64,000 nucleotides of DNA from Paraburkholderia sp. SOS3 (GTDB taxonomy: Bacteria > Pseudomonadota > Gammaproteobacteria > Burkholderiales > Burkholderiaceae): positions 3,410,001-3,474,000 of the forward strand of contig NZ_CP018811.1 of the NCBI RefSeq assembly GCF_001922345.1, given 5' to 3'. The position numbers and the translations under genes are program-made. Under the pieces are notes generated by a model. It was not told the DNA's origin. It saw only the letters and a program-made list of their open reading frames with translations, and made no database searches. Positions 56,096 through 63,962 of this stretch are shown here, in pieces; position 1 is the first letter of the stretch, and each line of letters opens with the position of its first letter.

Positions 56096-56748
56096 ACGCG
56101 CGCCGCTCGAGCATCAGCGTCACGATAAAGATCGCCCGCGCCGCTTATGCGGCCCTCACGGTCGCCGGCGCCGCTGCGACGTTCGCATGCACGGCACAGC
56201 TGGCGCATGCCCAGGCGCTCGCGCGCATCACCGGCGAGGCGCGCATCGCAACGGGTGCGGCCGTCGGCGCGACGGGCGCGATCACCGTCAACGAAGCCGC
56301 AGGCATCGACAACGCGCAGGCCAACCAGCTGACGATCTCGACCGGCGGCTCGGCCGCCAACGACAACGCAAGCGTACAGAGCGCGAGCGCGTCCGCGAAA
56401 GTCGCGAGCGCGCGCGCATCGATTGCGGGCAACGCATTTTCGAATACATCCGGCGCCGTACTGGTGAACCAGTCCGCGGGCGCGGGCAATCTCCAGCGCA
56501 ACAGTGTGCAACTCGGCACTGCTGCGATCGGAGTCGAGACCGTTTCGGACAGCGTGCTGTCCGCAGCGGTCCCGAAAAACGGTGGTCTGGCGCGAGCGAA
56601 CGGGGTTCACGACGCGAGGGAGGCGACTCTCTCCAACGAGGCCTTCAGAAACGTCAATGGCATCGTGCAGATCAACCAGACTGCCGGAGCCGGTAATGCC
56701 ACGGCGAACAGTTTTGTGCTCCGTCCCCCGGCGGGCACTCTTTTCTAA
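56092..56748 (+). CDS. Minor amyloid-subunit-like repeat protein (FapB-like)
   Basis: A 218-residue exported protein (signal peptide to about 40, ending LAHA-Q). It contains three imperfect repeats of the form G-(A/I)-(I/V)-x-(V/I)-N-x-(A/S/T)-A-G-x-x-N-x-x-x-N: 62-84 (GAITVNEAAGIDNAQANQL), 121-143 (GAVLVNQSAGAGNLQRNSV) and 190-211 (GIVQINQTAGAGNATANSF). They match the repeat style of Pseudomonas FapB/FapC and of the next protein. A strong GGGAGG ribosome-binding site and the ATGA overlap with the preceding gene imply coupling. FapB is the fibre nucleator in Pseudomonas. Confidence 0.78.
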   Translation: MNARRSSISVTIKIARAAYAALTVAGAAATFACTAQLAHAQALARITGEARIATGAAVGATGAITVNEAAGIDNAQANQLTISTGGSAANDNASVQSASASAKVASARASIAGNAFSNTSGAVLVNQSAGAGNLQRNSVQLGTAAIGVETVSDSVLSAAVPKNGGLARANGVHDAREATLSNEAFRNVNGIVQINQTAGAGNATANSFVLRPPAGTLF

Positions 56749-56775
56749 CTGACCAATAAGTATCGGAGCGAGATC

Positions 56776-58356
56776 ATGAAACTCAAGCGCACCCTGATTG
56801 CGGCAGCGGTCCTTGCCGCGGCATCCGGCAGCGTGTTCGCAGGACAGCTGAAGAATCCGTACCTCTTCAATGCGACGATGGTCGGCGAACAGATCGGTAT
56901 CGAAGGATTCGTGCGCCTGTTCGGCTGCGTATCCGTGTCGAGCACCGCGGGCGCCGTCGTCCACAACACGCAGAACGTGTATGTCCATGCATCGCTCGAT
57001 CCGCAGGCGCAAAGCTACCTGCGCGGCGCGCTGACCACGCGTGTCAACAATGCAACAAATAGCGTGAGCGGCACGGGCAGCAACACCGTATGGGCCAACA
57101 GCTCGTTCTCGACCAGCGACAGTCATTCGTCGTCGCATTGGTCGTCGAGCTCGCACAACGCGAATTCCACCACGACCGTCAGCACATCGAGCAACTATGC
57201 ATACGCAAACCAGGCAAAGGCGAGCGCGTCGAGCGAATATCACCAGTCGAGCGACAGCGGCCATGCAAGCAATAGTTCGTCGTCGTTCGACGCCGGCATT
57301 TCGCTTAGCGACAACAGCAAGCACTCGAGCTCGCAGTCGGGCAACTTCAGCGGCAAGTTCTCCGGCGGCGCGTCCGCTTCGACGAGCTCCAGCTCGCACG
57401 GCAAATACTGGGGAGGCTCTAAAGATCATTCGACGAGCGTTTCCGAAGAAGCGCAGGCCCACGCGAGCGGTTCATACGACAAGAACCATATGTCGAGCTC
57501 GTCGGACTCGCTTAACGCCAACGCGTCCGGCCATCTGAACACGAGCCATAGCGACACCGAAAGCCAGCACAAGAACGCGTCGCAGAGCTGGTCCGCGCAG
57601 GCGTCGAACGGCGGCTCGGGCAACCGGTCGGCGAGCGCGACGCTCACGTATGCGCACAACGACTCGAAGTCGAGCTCGGAGTCGCATTCGGGTTCGTCCT
57701 CGTTCTCGACGTCTTCGTCGGCGTCGAAGAGCTGGGGCTATAACGTGAACGACAATCTCACGACGGTCGACGAAAAGACCAGCGGTTCCGTGACGCAGTA
57801 CGTCAATACCCAGGCGCCGGGCACGCTCAATGCGGGCACGGGCAGCAACGCCGCGTCGGGCGTCTCGGGCAATCTCGGCATCAACATCGCGCAAGGCATC
57901 GACAACGCACAGAGCAACGATGTCGCGCTCGCGTCGGTCGACGTCGGCAATGTGTTCGGCAACGCACAGATCTTCAACTCGCAGGGTTCGGGCGGCAGCG
58001 CGAAGATCAATAACTTCAATCTGAACGCATCGGTCGGCGACGGTTCGCTGTCGCACGTGACGGGTAATGTCGGCGTGAACGTCGCATCGGGGATCGGCAA
58101 CGTGCAGAACAACAGCCTTGCCGGCGCGGTGACGACGACCAACGCCGGCACCGCGATGACGACCGCGATGGTGGCCACGGACGAGAACTCGCAATCCGCG
58201 AACATGGCGGTGCGCGGACAGTTCCAGGGCACCGCGATGCTCGGCGCCAATACGCTTGCGGGCGCATCCGGCAACATCGGCGTGAATATCGCGGGCGGCG
58301 CCGGCAACCTGCAGCACAACGGCCTCGCGATCGCCGCGCTCAATAGCGGCCATTAG
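56776..58356 (+). CDS. Major amyloid-subunit-like protein (FapC-like), Ser/His/Asn-rich
   Basis: A 526-residue exported protein with a signal peptide ending SVFA-GQ. Residues about 105-330 are extremely rich in Ser, His, Asn, Gly and Lys with few hydrophobics. The C-terminal part carries three repeats starting near residues 364, 429 and 498: GNLGINIAQGIDNAQSNDVA, GNVGVNVASGIGNVQNNSLA and GNIGVNIAGGAGNLQHNGLA. These match the FapC repeat pattern. In Pseudomonas FapC the repeats form the cross-beta core and linkers separate them; here the linker before the first repeat is very long and His-rich. It is followed by a strong RNA hairpin. Confidence 0.85.
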   Translation: MKLKRTLIAAAVLAAASGSVFAGQLKNPYLFNATMVGEQIGIEGFVRLFGCVSVSSTAGAVVHNTQNVYVHASLDPQAQSYLRGALTTRVNNATNSVSGTGSNTVWANSSFSTSDSHSSSHWSSSSHNANSTTTVSTSSNYAYANQAKASASSEYHQSSDSGHASNSSSSFDAGISLSDNSKHSSSQSGNFSGKFSGGASASTSSSSHGKYWGGSKDHSTSVSEEAQAHASGSYDKNHMSSSSDSLNANASGHLNTSHSDTESQHKNASQSWSAQASNGGSGNRSASATLTYAHNDSKSSSESHSGSSSFSTSSSASKSWGYNVNDNLTTVDEKTSGSVTQYVNTQAPGTLNAGTGSNAASGVSGNLGINIAQGIDNAQSNDVALASVDVGNVFGNAQIFNSQGSGGSAKINNFNLNASVGDGSLSHVTGNVGVNVASGIGNVQNNSLAGAVTTTNAGTAMTTAMVATDENSQSANMAVRGQFQGTAMLGANTLAGASGNIGVNIAGGAGNLQHNGLAIAALNSGH

Positions 58357-58422
58357 GATGTCGCACTACGAAGCAAATAACGTGAAGCAGGCCCAAGAAG
58401 CCTTATAAGCCATCACGCGGCA

Positions 58423-58453
58423 TGCACCGGCTGCCGAACAGGCAGCCGGTGCA
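58423..58453 (+). other. Perfect 13-bp hairpin between the FapC-like and C39-peptidase genes
   Basis: TGCACCGGCTGCC (58423-58435) pairs with GGCAGCCGGTGCA (58441-58453) over loop GAACA. There is no T-run, so it is not a classical terminator. Its place after the most abundant predicted product suggests an mRNA-stabilising or partial-attenuating structure that lowers expression of the downstream export genes. Confidence 0.75.
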
Positions 58454-58485
58454 CAGCCTCCGTGTGAGGTATGAAGGAGACCAGC

Positions 58486-59196
58486 ATGTCCGGGTTTGTC
58501 GGCTTCCCGGCGTTACGGCTCGCCGTGGCGTTCTCATGTTGCACGTTGTGTGCGACAGCCCACGCACAAGCGAGCATCGATACGTCTACCCTCGCAGGTA
58601 TTCCGCTGACCAAAACGGTTCGCTCGATGAGGGACATCCGCTACAGCCATATCGTGAGCCAGCAGTTCGACTACAGCTGCGGCGCGGCCGCACTCGCGAC
58701 GCTCCTCAAATACGGTTACGGCATCGATATTCCCGAGACGGAACTGATCCGCCGGATGATGGTTTTCTCGTCGCCGGACATCGTGGTCAAGAACGGTTTT
58801 TCGATGCTCGACATGAAGAAATTCGTCGAGACGATCGGGCTGCGCGGCAGAGGGTTCCGGGTCAATCCGGACGCGTTGTATCACCTGCAGATCCCCGTGA
58901 TGGTGTTGATGAACATCGACGGCTATGAGCATTTCGTGATCGTCAAACATGCGGAGAACGGCCGCGTTTTTATCGCGGACCCGGCGCTCGGCAACCGGAT
59001 CCTCCTCGAAGAGGATTTCTCGAAGACGTGGAACGGGCTCGTGTTCGCCGTGGTCGGCAAGCCATTCAGGGAGGATTCGCCGCTGTTGCAGGACAACGAG
59101 TCGCTGGCGTTGAAGCTGCGTGCGGGCGCGCTCGCAACCGGCGCCGCCGCGACACCTTTTGTCGAATACGGCCTGTCACGGGCCGAGCTCTTCTGA
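58486..59196 (+). CDS. Periplasmic C39-family cysteine peptidase (FapD-like)
   Basis: A 236-residue exported protein with a signal peptide (about 1-28, TAHA-QA) and a peptidase C39 domain: C65 in QQFDYSCGAAALATLLKYGY with an upstream Gln (Q59 or Q60), H149 in GYEHFVIVKH and D165 in FIADPALGN. The ABC-transporter part found in bacteriocin exporters is absent, as in Pseudomonas FapD. I chose the second ATG because AAGGAG lies six bases before it. Position between the FapC-like and FapE-like genes is the Fap order. Substrates are probably the exported partners. Confidence 0.88.
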   Translation: MSGFVGFPALRLAVAFSCCTLCATAHAQASIDTSTLAGIPLTKTVRSMRDIRYSHIVSQQFDYSCGAAALATLLKYGYGIDIPETELIRRMMVFSSPDIVVKNGFSMLDMKKFVETIGLRGRGFRVNPDALYHLQIPVMVLMNIDGYEHFVIVKHAENGRVFIADPALGNRILLEEDFSKTWNGLVFAVVGKPFREDSPLLQDNESLALKLRAGALATGAAATPFVEYGLSRAELF

Positions 59197-59203
59197 GCCC
59201 ATC

Positions 59204-60064
59204 ATGAAGCGCGAACTCTCAATCAGCAATCGTGCGTTGCTCGCAACCGTAGCGAGCGCCGCCATCACGACCGCAGCGCTCGCGGCAGCGAGCACTGCGT
59301 ACGCAGCGCAAGCAGACGGGACAGCACCGATGCCCGCGTTTCTGTCGGCACGCGATTCGGCACGCGATGGCGGTCTGGAGACGATCAGATGGCAGCCCGT
59401 CGGCGACGACGTGCTCGCAAGTCAGACCGGCAAGTTTGCGAATGGGCAGATGATCTCCGGCTTCGTGCTGAACCTGTTGTCGCAATGGAATCTGCCGAAC
59501 GGCGCAAGCGCGATCGCACAAGGTTCGCTCGCAGTCGCGCAAAACGCGGCCAACCAGATGAGTGCGACAGTCAACTCGACGGCGCGCGTCGTGAACGGCA
59601 GCGGGCGCGACAGCGGCGCGGATCGGTCCGCGCAGGTCGACGGCGGCCAGCGGATCGCCGTAAACGGCGTTTCTCAGGTTACGCAGGTGGCAGGCAACAG
59701 CAACATCGGCATGAACGCGGCGCAGATCGATTTCACCGGCAACGCGCTGCCGTCCGCAAGCGGCAATGGCGCGACGCGTGCGAGCGCATCGAACGCGAAC
59801 GGCACGATCAGGGCGGGCATCACGTTCGGCAACGGCGGCGTGAGCGTCGCGCTGCAGACGCCTGCCGGCATGGCGACGCAAACGATCGCGCCGGGCGGGG
59901 GTCAGGCCGGATCGATTGCGCAGATGCTGCAGATCGCAGGCAATAACCAGCAGGTCGCGAACCAGTTGCAACTGCAGTTGCAGACCGCGCAGATGTCGTC
60001 GGCGTCGCTACGGCAGGCCGGTGTGCTTCAGGCGCTGCAGAACGCGATCAATGCAAGACGCTAA
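59204..60064 (+). CDS. Exported amyloid-accessory protein (FapE-like)
   Basis: A 286-residue exported protein (signal peptide ending AYA-AQ, about 35). It carries the motif QPVGDDVLASQTGK (about 64-77), also seen in the first gene of the cluster. A Gly/Asn/Ala-rich middle follows, with NSNIGMNAAQIDFTGNALPS, and a Gln/Leu-rich helical C-terminus (QQVANQLQLQLQTAQMSSASL). Its position after the C39 peptidase and before the pore matches FapE, an extracellular component in Pseudomonas. Sequence similarity to FapE beyond the DD-x-L-A motif is not established here. Confidence 0.75.
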   Translation: MKRELSISNRALLATVASAAITTAALAAASTAYAAQADGTAPMPAFLSARDSARDGGLETIRWQPVGDDVLASQTGKFANGQMISGFVLNLLSQWNLPNGASAIAQGSLAVAQNAANQMSATVNSTARVVNGSGRDSGADRSAQVDGGQRIAVNGVSQVTQVAGNSNIGMNAAQIDFTGNALPSASGNGATRASASNANGTIRAGITFGNGGVSVALQTPAGMATQTIAPGGGQAGSIAQMLQIAGNNQQVANQLQLQLQTAQMSSASLRQAGVLQALQNAINARR

Positions 60065-60365
60065 CGCGAAGCGCAGTGCGGCAGAGCGCGGTGCGCGGCA
60101 GGTAGCGCCAGGCAGCGCCAGGCAGCGGCAGGCAGCGGCAGCGGATAACGGGGGACGTCTGGCAGAAGGCAAGAAAGCAAGAAGGCAAGGCAGGAGACCA
60201 GCAGCGAGACCAAGCGGTAAGCAACAACGGGGGAAACAAGGGAGACAGCGGCGGGCCGCCACCCGCACCGCATGACACAAGGCAGCAATGAAAGACAGGG
60301 GACGAGGTCCGCGCGAGGCATAACAACAGCGACGCGCGGCCTGCTTGACCGGGGGAATAAAAAAC
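60065..60365 (+). repeat. Repeat-containing gap between the FapE-like and FapF-like genes
   Basis: A 301-base gap. It contains four 10-bp repeats GG(T/C)AGCG(C/G)CA at 60101-60140, then a purine-rich stretch (about 60165-60255, AGCAAGAAAGCAAGAAGG and similar). A short frame beginning inside the previous gene can be read through it but encodes only basic low-complexity sequence and has no ribosome-binding site. Confidence 0.6.
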
Positions 60366-61811
60366 ATGATTGCCGATACAAAGACCAGGAGGCCGCGTCT
60401 TGCTCTCGCGGCCATTCCGGCTGCAGCAGTGATGTTTGCATGGGCACAGGGGGCGGCCGCTCAGGCCATTGCCAGTCAATCGATGGAAGAGCGGCTCAAT
60501 CAGCTGATGCGCGTCGTCGACGAGCAGCAGCGGCAAATTCAATCGCTCGAGCGCCAGATGACGAATCTGGAAATGGCGCAGCGCGGCCGCGGCGCACCGG
60601 GATACGGCGCGCCCGGCTCGACGGCGGTGGCCGAACAACCAGGCGCCGACGGCTTGCCGATGCCGTTGCCGCCGCTTGCGCAGGTGACGCCGGGCGCACC
60701 GATACCCGGCGGCCAGGGCAGCAGCACCGCGACCGGTGTGCCGGTCAATCCGCCGGCGCCAGAAGGATCGAGCGCGACCGGTTCGACTGCGCCCGGTGCG
60801 CCGGTCGCCCCCGGCGGCGCGATCGGCACGACGCAGAAAGCCGCTGAACCGGTGCGCACGCAGGCGGAAGAGGCCGTCGTGCAGCGCGAGCATGCGCCGC
60901 TCTTCGATCACAAGCTCACGCTCGACTGGGGCATCAGCGACACGTACTACGACCGCCGCCAGTTGCAGCTGTCAGGCTTTCTTGCGCTCGATGCAATCTT
61001 CCTCGGCAACATCAACCTCGGCGAAACGAAATCGCATCAGGTGATGTCGGACCTCGACGTCCGCTATGGCCTGACCGACCGCATCAGCGTCGACGTCGAT
61101 GTGCCGTATGTCTATCGTCACAGCACGTTTATCGTCGGCGGCGCGGGCGGTTCGGCGAGCACGCTTTCCGATGCGTCGGTGAACTCGCATGCGATCGGCG
61201 ACGTCAACTTCGGCATTTACTATCAGTTGCTCAAGGAGACCAACACTATTCCGGATGTGGTCGGCAGCCTGCGCGTAAAAGCGCCGACCGGCACCTCGCC
61301 GTTCGGCATCAAGGTCGTGCAGCTGACGCCCGACAACACGAATCTCGTCGCACCGTCGGAGCTGCCGACCGGCACAGGTTTCTGGAATATAACGGCCGGT
61401 TTGTCGGTACTGAAGACGTACGACCCGATCGTGCTGTTTGGAAGCCTCTCGTACACGTATAACGTCGCGCGTTCTTTCGCGGATATCTCGTCGGTACAGG
61501 GGCAAACGCAACCGGCGACCGTGAAGCTCGGCGACATCGTGCAGATCGGCGGCGGTGTCGCGCTCGCGTTTTCCGACAAGGACTCGGCGAGCATCTCGTA
61601 CACGCTCGCACTCGAGCCGTCGTCGAAGACGAAGGCGCCGGGCGGGAGCTACCAGGACGTGCCCGGCAGCGAAACGACTGCGGCCGTGCTCAATTTCGGT
61701 TTGAACCATGTCGTCAACAAGCACCTGACGATCAACGGCACGGTGTCGATCGGCATGACGCCCGATGCACCGAACTTCGTGGTCGGATTGCGCTTTCCCT
61801 ACACTTTCTGA
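60366..61811 (+). CDS. Outer-membrane pore with coiled-coil N-terminus (FapF-like)
   Basis: A 481-residue exported protein: signal peptide to about 33 (QGAAA-QA), a coiled coil at 39-73 (MEERLNQLMRVVDEQQRQIQ...), a Gly/Pro/Ala-rich linker (about 74-165), then a beta-barrel (about 180-481) ending in Tyr-Thr-Phe, the aromatic C-terminus of outer-membrane barrels. This is the architecture of FapF, the trimeric channel that secretes amyloid subunits. The start ATG (MIADTKTRRP) is preceded by GGGGGAA. The last gene of the export set; the second VpsR-type activator follows. Confidence 0.85.
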   Translation: MIADTKTRRPRLALAAIPAAAVMFAWAQGAAAQAIASQSMEERLNQLMRVVDEQQRQIQSLERQMTNLEMAQRGRGAPGYGAPGSTAVAEQPGADGLPMPLPPLAQVTPGAPIPGGQGSSTATGVPVNPPAPEGSSATGSTAPGAPVAPGGAIGTTQKAAEPVRTQAEEAVVQREHAPLFDHKLTLDWGISDTYYDRRQLQLSGFLALDAIFLGNINLGETKSHQVMSDLDVRYGLTDRISVDVDVPYVYRHSTFIVGGAGGSASTLSDASVNSHAIGDVNFGIYYQLLKETNTIPDVVGSLRVKAPTGTSPFGIKVVQLTPDNTNLVAPSELPTGTGFWNITAGLSVLKTYDPIVLFGSLSYTYNVARSFADISSVQGQTQPATVKLGDIVQIGGGVALAFSDKDSASISYTLALEPSSKTKAPGGSYQDVPGSETTAAVLNFGLNHVVNKHLTINGTVSIGMTPDAPNFVVGLRFPYTF

Positions 61812-61835
61812 TGTGTCATCGAGACGAGGCTGATC

Positions 61836-63359
61836 GTGCGTGAACCCTCTCATCTGACTTCCGTGCCGAAAGTCGCGCCGGGCCGCCCGCCCCTCTCGGC
61901 CGCGCGCACTGCGCCGCCCTCGACGGGCGCGCCCGTCGCGCAAGATGCGCGAGCCGCCGATACGACAGGCGCGAGCGCGCGCAACGAGCGCACGCTGCTC
62001 TATGTCGCACGCACGCCCGACGACACGCTCGTCGCGCATCTGAAGAGCCGCGGCTGGTCTGTGCTGACCGCGCGCTCCGCGCATGAGACCGGCCGGCTGC
62101 TGAAGCCGGACGCCGCCTGCGCGGGCATCGTCGATATGGCGAGCTTCGCGCTACGCGACCTCGCGTCGCTCGAAGCGAGCCTGCGCCAGCAGCAGGTCGG
62201 CTGGATCGCGCTCGCGAACACGGAGCGGCTCGCGGACGCGGAGGTGCGGCGCCTGATCCGCCACTACTGTTTCGATTACGTGAAGATGCCGGTGGCGCAC
62301 GCAACGATCGATTATCTGGTCGGCCACGCGTTCGGCATGGTCACGCTATACGATGCCGACGTGCCCGCCGATGTCGCGCACGAGGATGACGAGATGGTCG
62401 GCACCTGCGATGCGATGCAGGCGTTGTTCCGCACGATCCGCAAGGTGGCGAACACCGACGCACCGGTGTTCATCTCCGGCGAATCGGGCACTGGCAAGGA
62501 ACTGACCGCGGTCGCGATTCACGAGCGTTCGCCGCGCCGCAATGCGCCGTTCGTCGCCATCAACTGCGGCGCGATTCCGCATCACCTGTTGCAGTCCGAA
62601 CTGTTCGGCTACGAACGCGGCGCCTTTACCGGCGCGAATCAGCGCAAGATCGGGCGCGTCGAAGCGGCCAGCGGCGGCACGCTGTTCCTCGACGAAATCG
62701 GCGACCTGCCGATGGAAAGCCAAGCGAGCCTGTTGCGCTTCCTGCAGGAAGGCAAGATCGAGCGCCTCGGCGGGCATGAATCGATTGCCGTCGATGTGCG
62801 CATTATTTCGGCGACGCACGTCGACCTCGAAGACGCGATGCGCGAAGGACGCTTCCGCGCGGACCTGTTTCACCGTCTGTGCGTGCTGCGCGTCGACGAA
62901 CCGCCGCTGCGCACACGCGGCAAGGACATCGAAATTCTCGCGCATCACATCCTGCACAAGTTCAAATGCGACAGCGCGCGCAAGATTCGCGGCTTCACGC
63001 CGTCGGCGATCGAAGCGATGTACAACTACAACTGGCCGGGCAATGTGCGCGAACTGATCAACCGCGTGCGGCGCGCGATCGTGATGGCGGAGACCAAGCT
63101 GATTTCGGCCGACGATCTCGATCTCGCGAACTACAGCGCGCAGCAGACGATCTCGCTCGCGCAGGCCCGTGAAGCGGCGGAAAAGCGTGCGATCGAGGCT
63201 GCGCTGCTAAGGCATCGGCATCGCTTGAACGAGGCGGCCGCGGATCTCGGCATTTCGCGCGTCACGTTGTATCGGCTCATGGGTTCGCATGGTTTGCGCG
63301 ATTCCACGAACGGCGACGACAAGGGTATGTTTCCGGGGGAAAGCGACGTGCGAGAGTGA
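61836..63359 (+). CDS. VpsR-type sigma-54-dependent activator, copy 2
   Basis: A 507-residue paralogue of the activator at 52907-54304. It has the same degenerate receiver-like domain (about 50-170: TLLYVARTP, GIVDMASF, VGWIALAN, CFDYVKMP, VGHAFGMVTL). The AAA+ domain has Walker A at 215-222 and GAFTGA at 262-267, with a Fis-type HTH LGISRVTLYRLMGSHGLR. It differs by a 42-residue Pro/Ala-rich N-terminal extension and by the sequence after the HTH. Start GTG with GAGG upstream; a later start within the extension is possible. It is 24 bases from the FapF-like gene, so it is probably co-transcribed, giving positive feedback. Confidence 0.9.
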   Translation: MREPSHLTSVPKVAPGRPPLSAARTAPPSTGAPVAQDARAADTTGASARNERTLLYVARTPDDTLVAHLKSRGWSVLTARSAHETGRLLKPDAACAGIVDMASFALRDLASLEASLRQQQVGWIALANTERLADAEVRRLIRHYCFDYVKMPVAHATIDYLVGHAFGMVTLYDADVPADVAHEDDEMVGTCDAMQALFRTIRKVANTDAPVFISGESGTGKELTAVAIHERSPRRNAPFVAINCGAIPHHLLQSELFGYERGAFTGANQRKIGRVEAASGGTLFLDEIGDLPMESQASLLRFLQEGKIERLGGHESIAVDVRIISATHVDLEDAMREGRFRADLFHRLCVLRVDEPPLRTRGKDIEILAHHILHKFKCDSARKIRGFTPSAIEAMYNYNWPGNVRELINRVRRAIVMAETKLISADDLDLANYSAQQTISLAQAREAAEKRAIEAALLRHRHRLNEAAADLGISRVTLYRLMGSHGLRDSTNGDDKGMFPGESDVRE

Positions 63360-63422
63360 GCGCGTTTTCTTGCCTCGCCGCGCGAACAGCGGAACCGGCG
63401 AGGCGCGTGCGCGCGCGTCGGG

Positions 63423-63428
63423 TAGAAT
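63423..63428 (+). promoter_or_regulatory. Candidate folA -10 element
   Basis: TAGAAT 30 bases before the folA ATG. No convincing -35 is visible in the GC-rich upstream sequence. Confidence 0.35.
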
Positions 63429-63458
63429 CGCTGCGAACCGATTTTCTCGCCTCTTCCC

Positions 63459-63962
63459 ATGACGACGCTGACCCTGATCGTCGCTCGCGCCCGCAACGGC
63501 GTGATCGGCCGCGATAACCAGTTGCCCTGGCGGCTTCCCGAAGACCTCGCTTTCTTCAAGCGCACGACGATGGGCGCGCCGATCGTCATGGGCCGCAAGA
63601 CGCACGAATCGATCGGCCGCGTGTTGCCGGGCCGCCGCAATATCGTCGTGTCGCGCGATGCGGCGCGTCGCTACGACGGCTGCGATACGGTAACGAGCCT
63701 CGCGGCCGCGCTCGAACTCGCCGCGCAGGATCAGGCACCCGAAGCATTTCTGATCGGCGGCGCGCAGCTTTATGAAGACGGCTTGCGCGAGGCGCACCGA
63801 CTGATCGTCACGGAAATCGCCGCAGACTTCGAAGGCGATACGACCTTCCCGGCGCCCGACCCGCGCGAATGGGAAGAAGTGTCGCGCGAAGCGCACCACG
63901 CGAATCCGCCGAACGCGTTCGACTACGCGTTCGTCACTTATCGCCGCAAAAACCAGCGCTAG
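63459..63962 (+). CDS. folA: Dihydrofolate reductase
   Basis: Reduces dihydrofolate to tetrahydrofolate, restoring the cofactor consumed by ThyA; the target of trimethoprim. The 167 residues have the family start ([32 protein letters not shown]) with the substrate-binding Asp at D29 (E. coli D27), followed by [27 protein letters not shown] and [13 protein letters not shown]. It is intact up to the window end. Confidence 0.97.
   Translation: MTTLTLIVARARNGVIGRDNQLPWRLPEDLAFFKRTTMGAPIVMGRKTHESIGRVLPGRRNIVVSRDAARRYDGCDTVTSLAAALELAAQDQAPEAFLIGGAQLYEDGLREAHRLIVTEIAADFEGDTTFPAPDPREWEEVSREAHHANPPNAFDYAFVTYRRKNQR

Noticed and set aside
56776..58356. Curli (CsgA) subunit or a trimeric autotransporter adhesin as alternative for the Ser-rich protein
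   Set aside because: The repeats lack the CsgA Q/N ladder pattern, there is no CsgG or YadA anchor, and the adjacent C39 peptidase plus coiled-coil pore fit the Fap layout better.
59916..60275. A plus-strand open frame across the end of the FapE-like gene and the gap
   Set aside because: It is basic, low-complexity (Gln/Arg/Ala) and lacks a ribosome-binding site; the first part is a shadow of the FapE-like gene.
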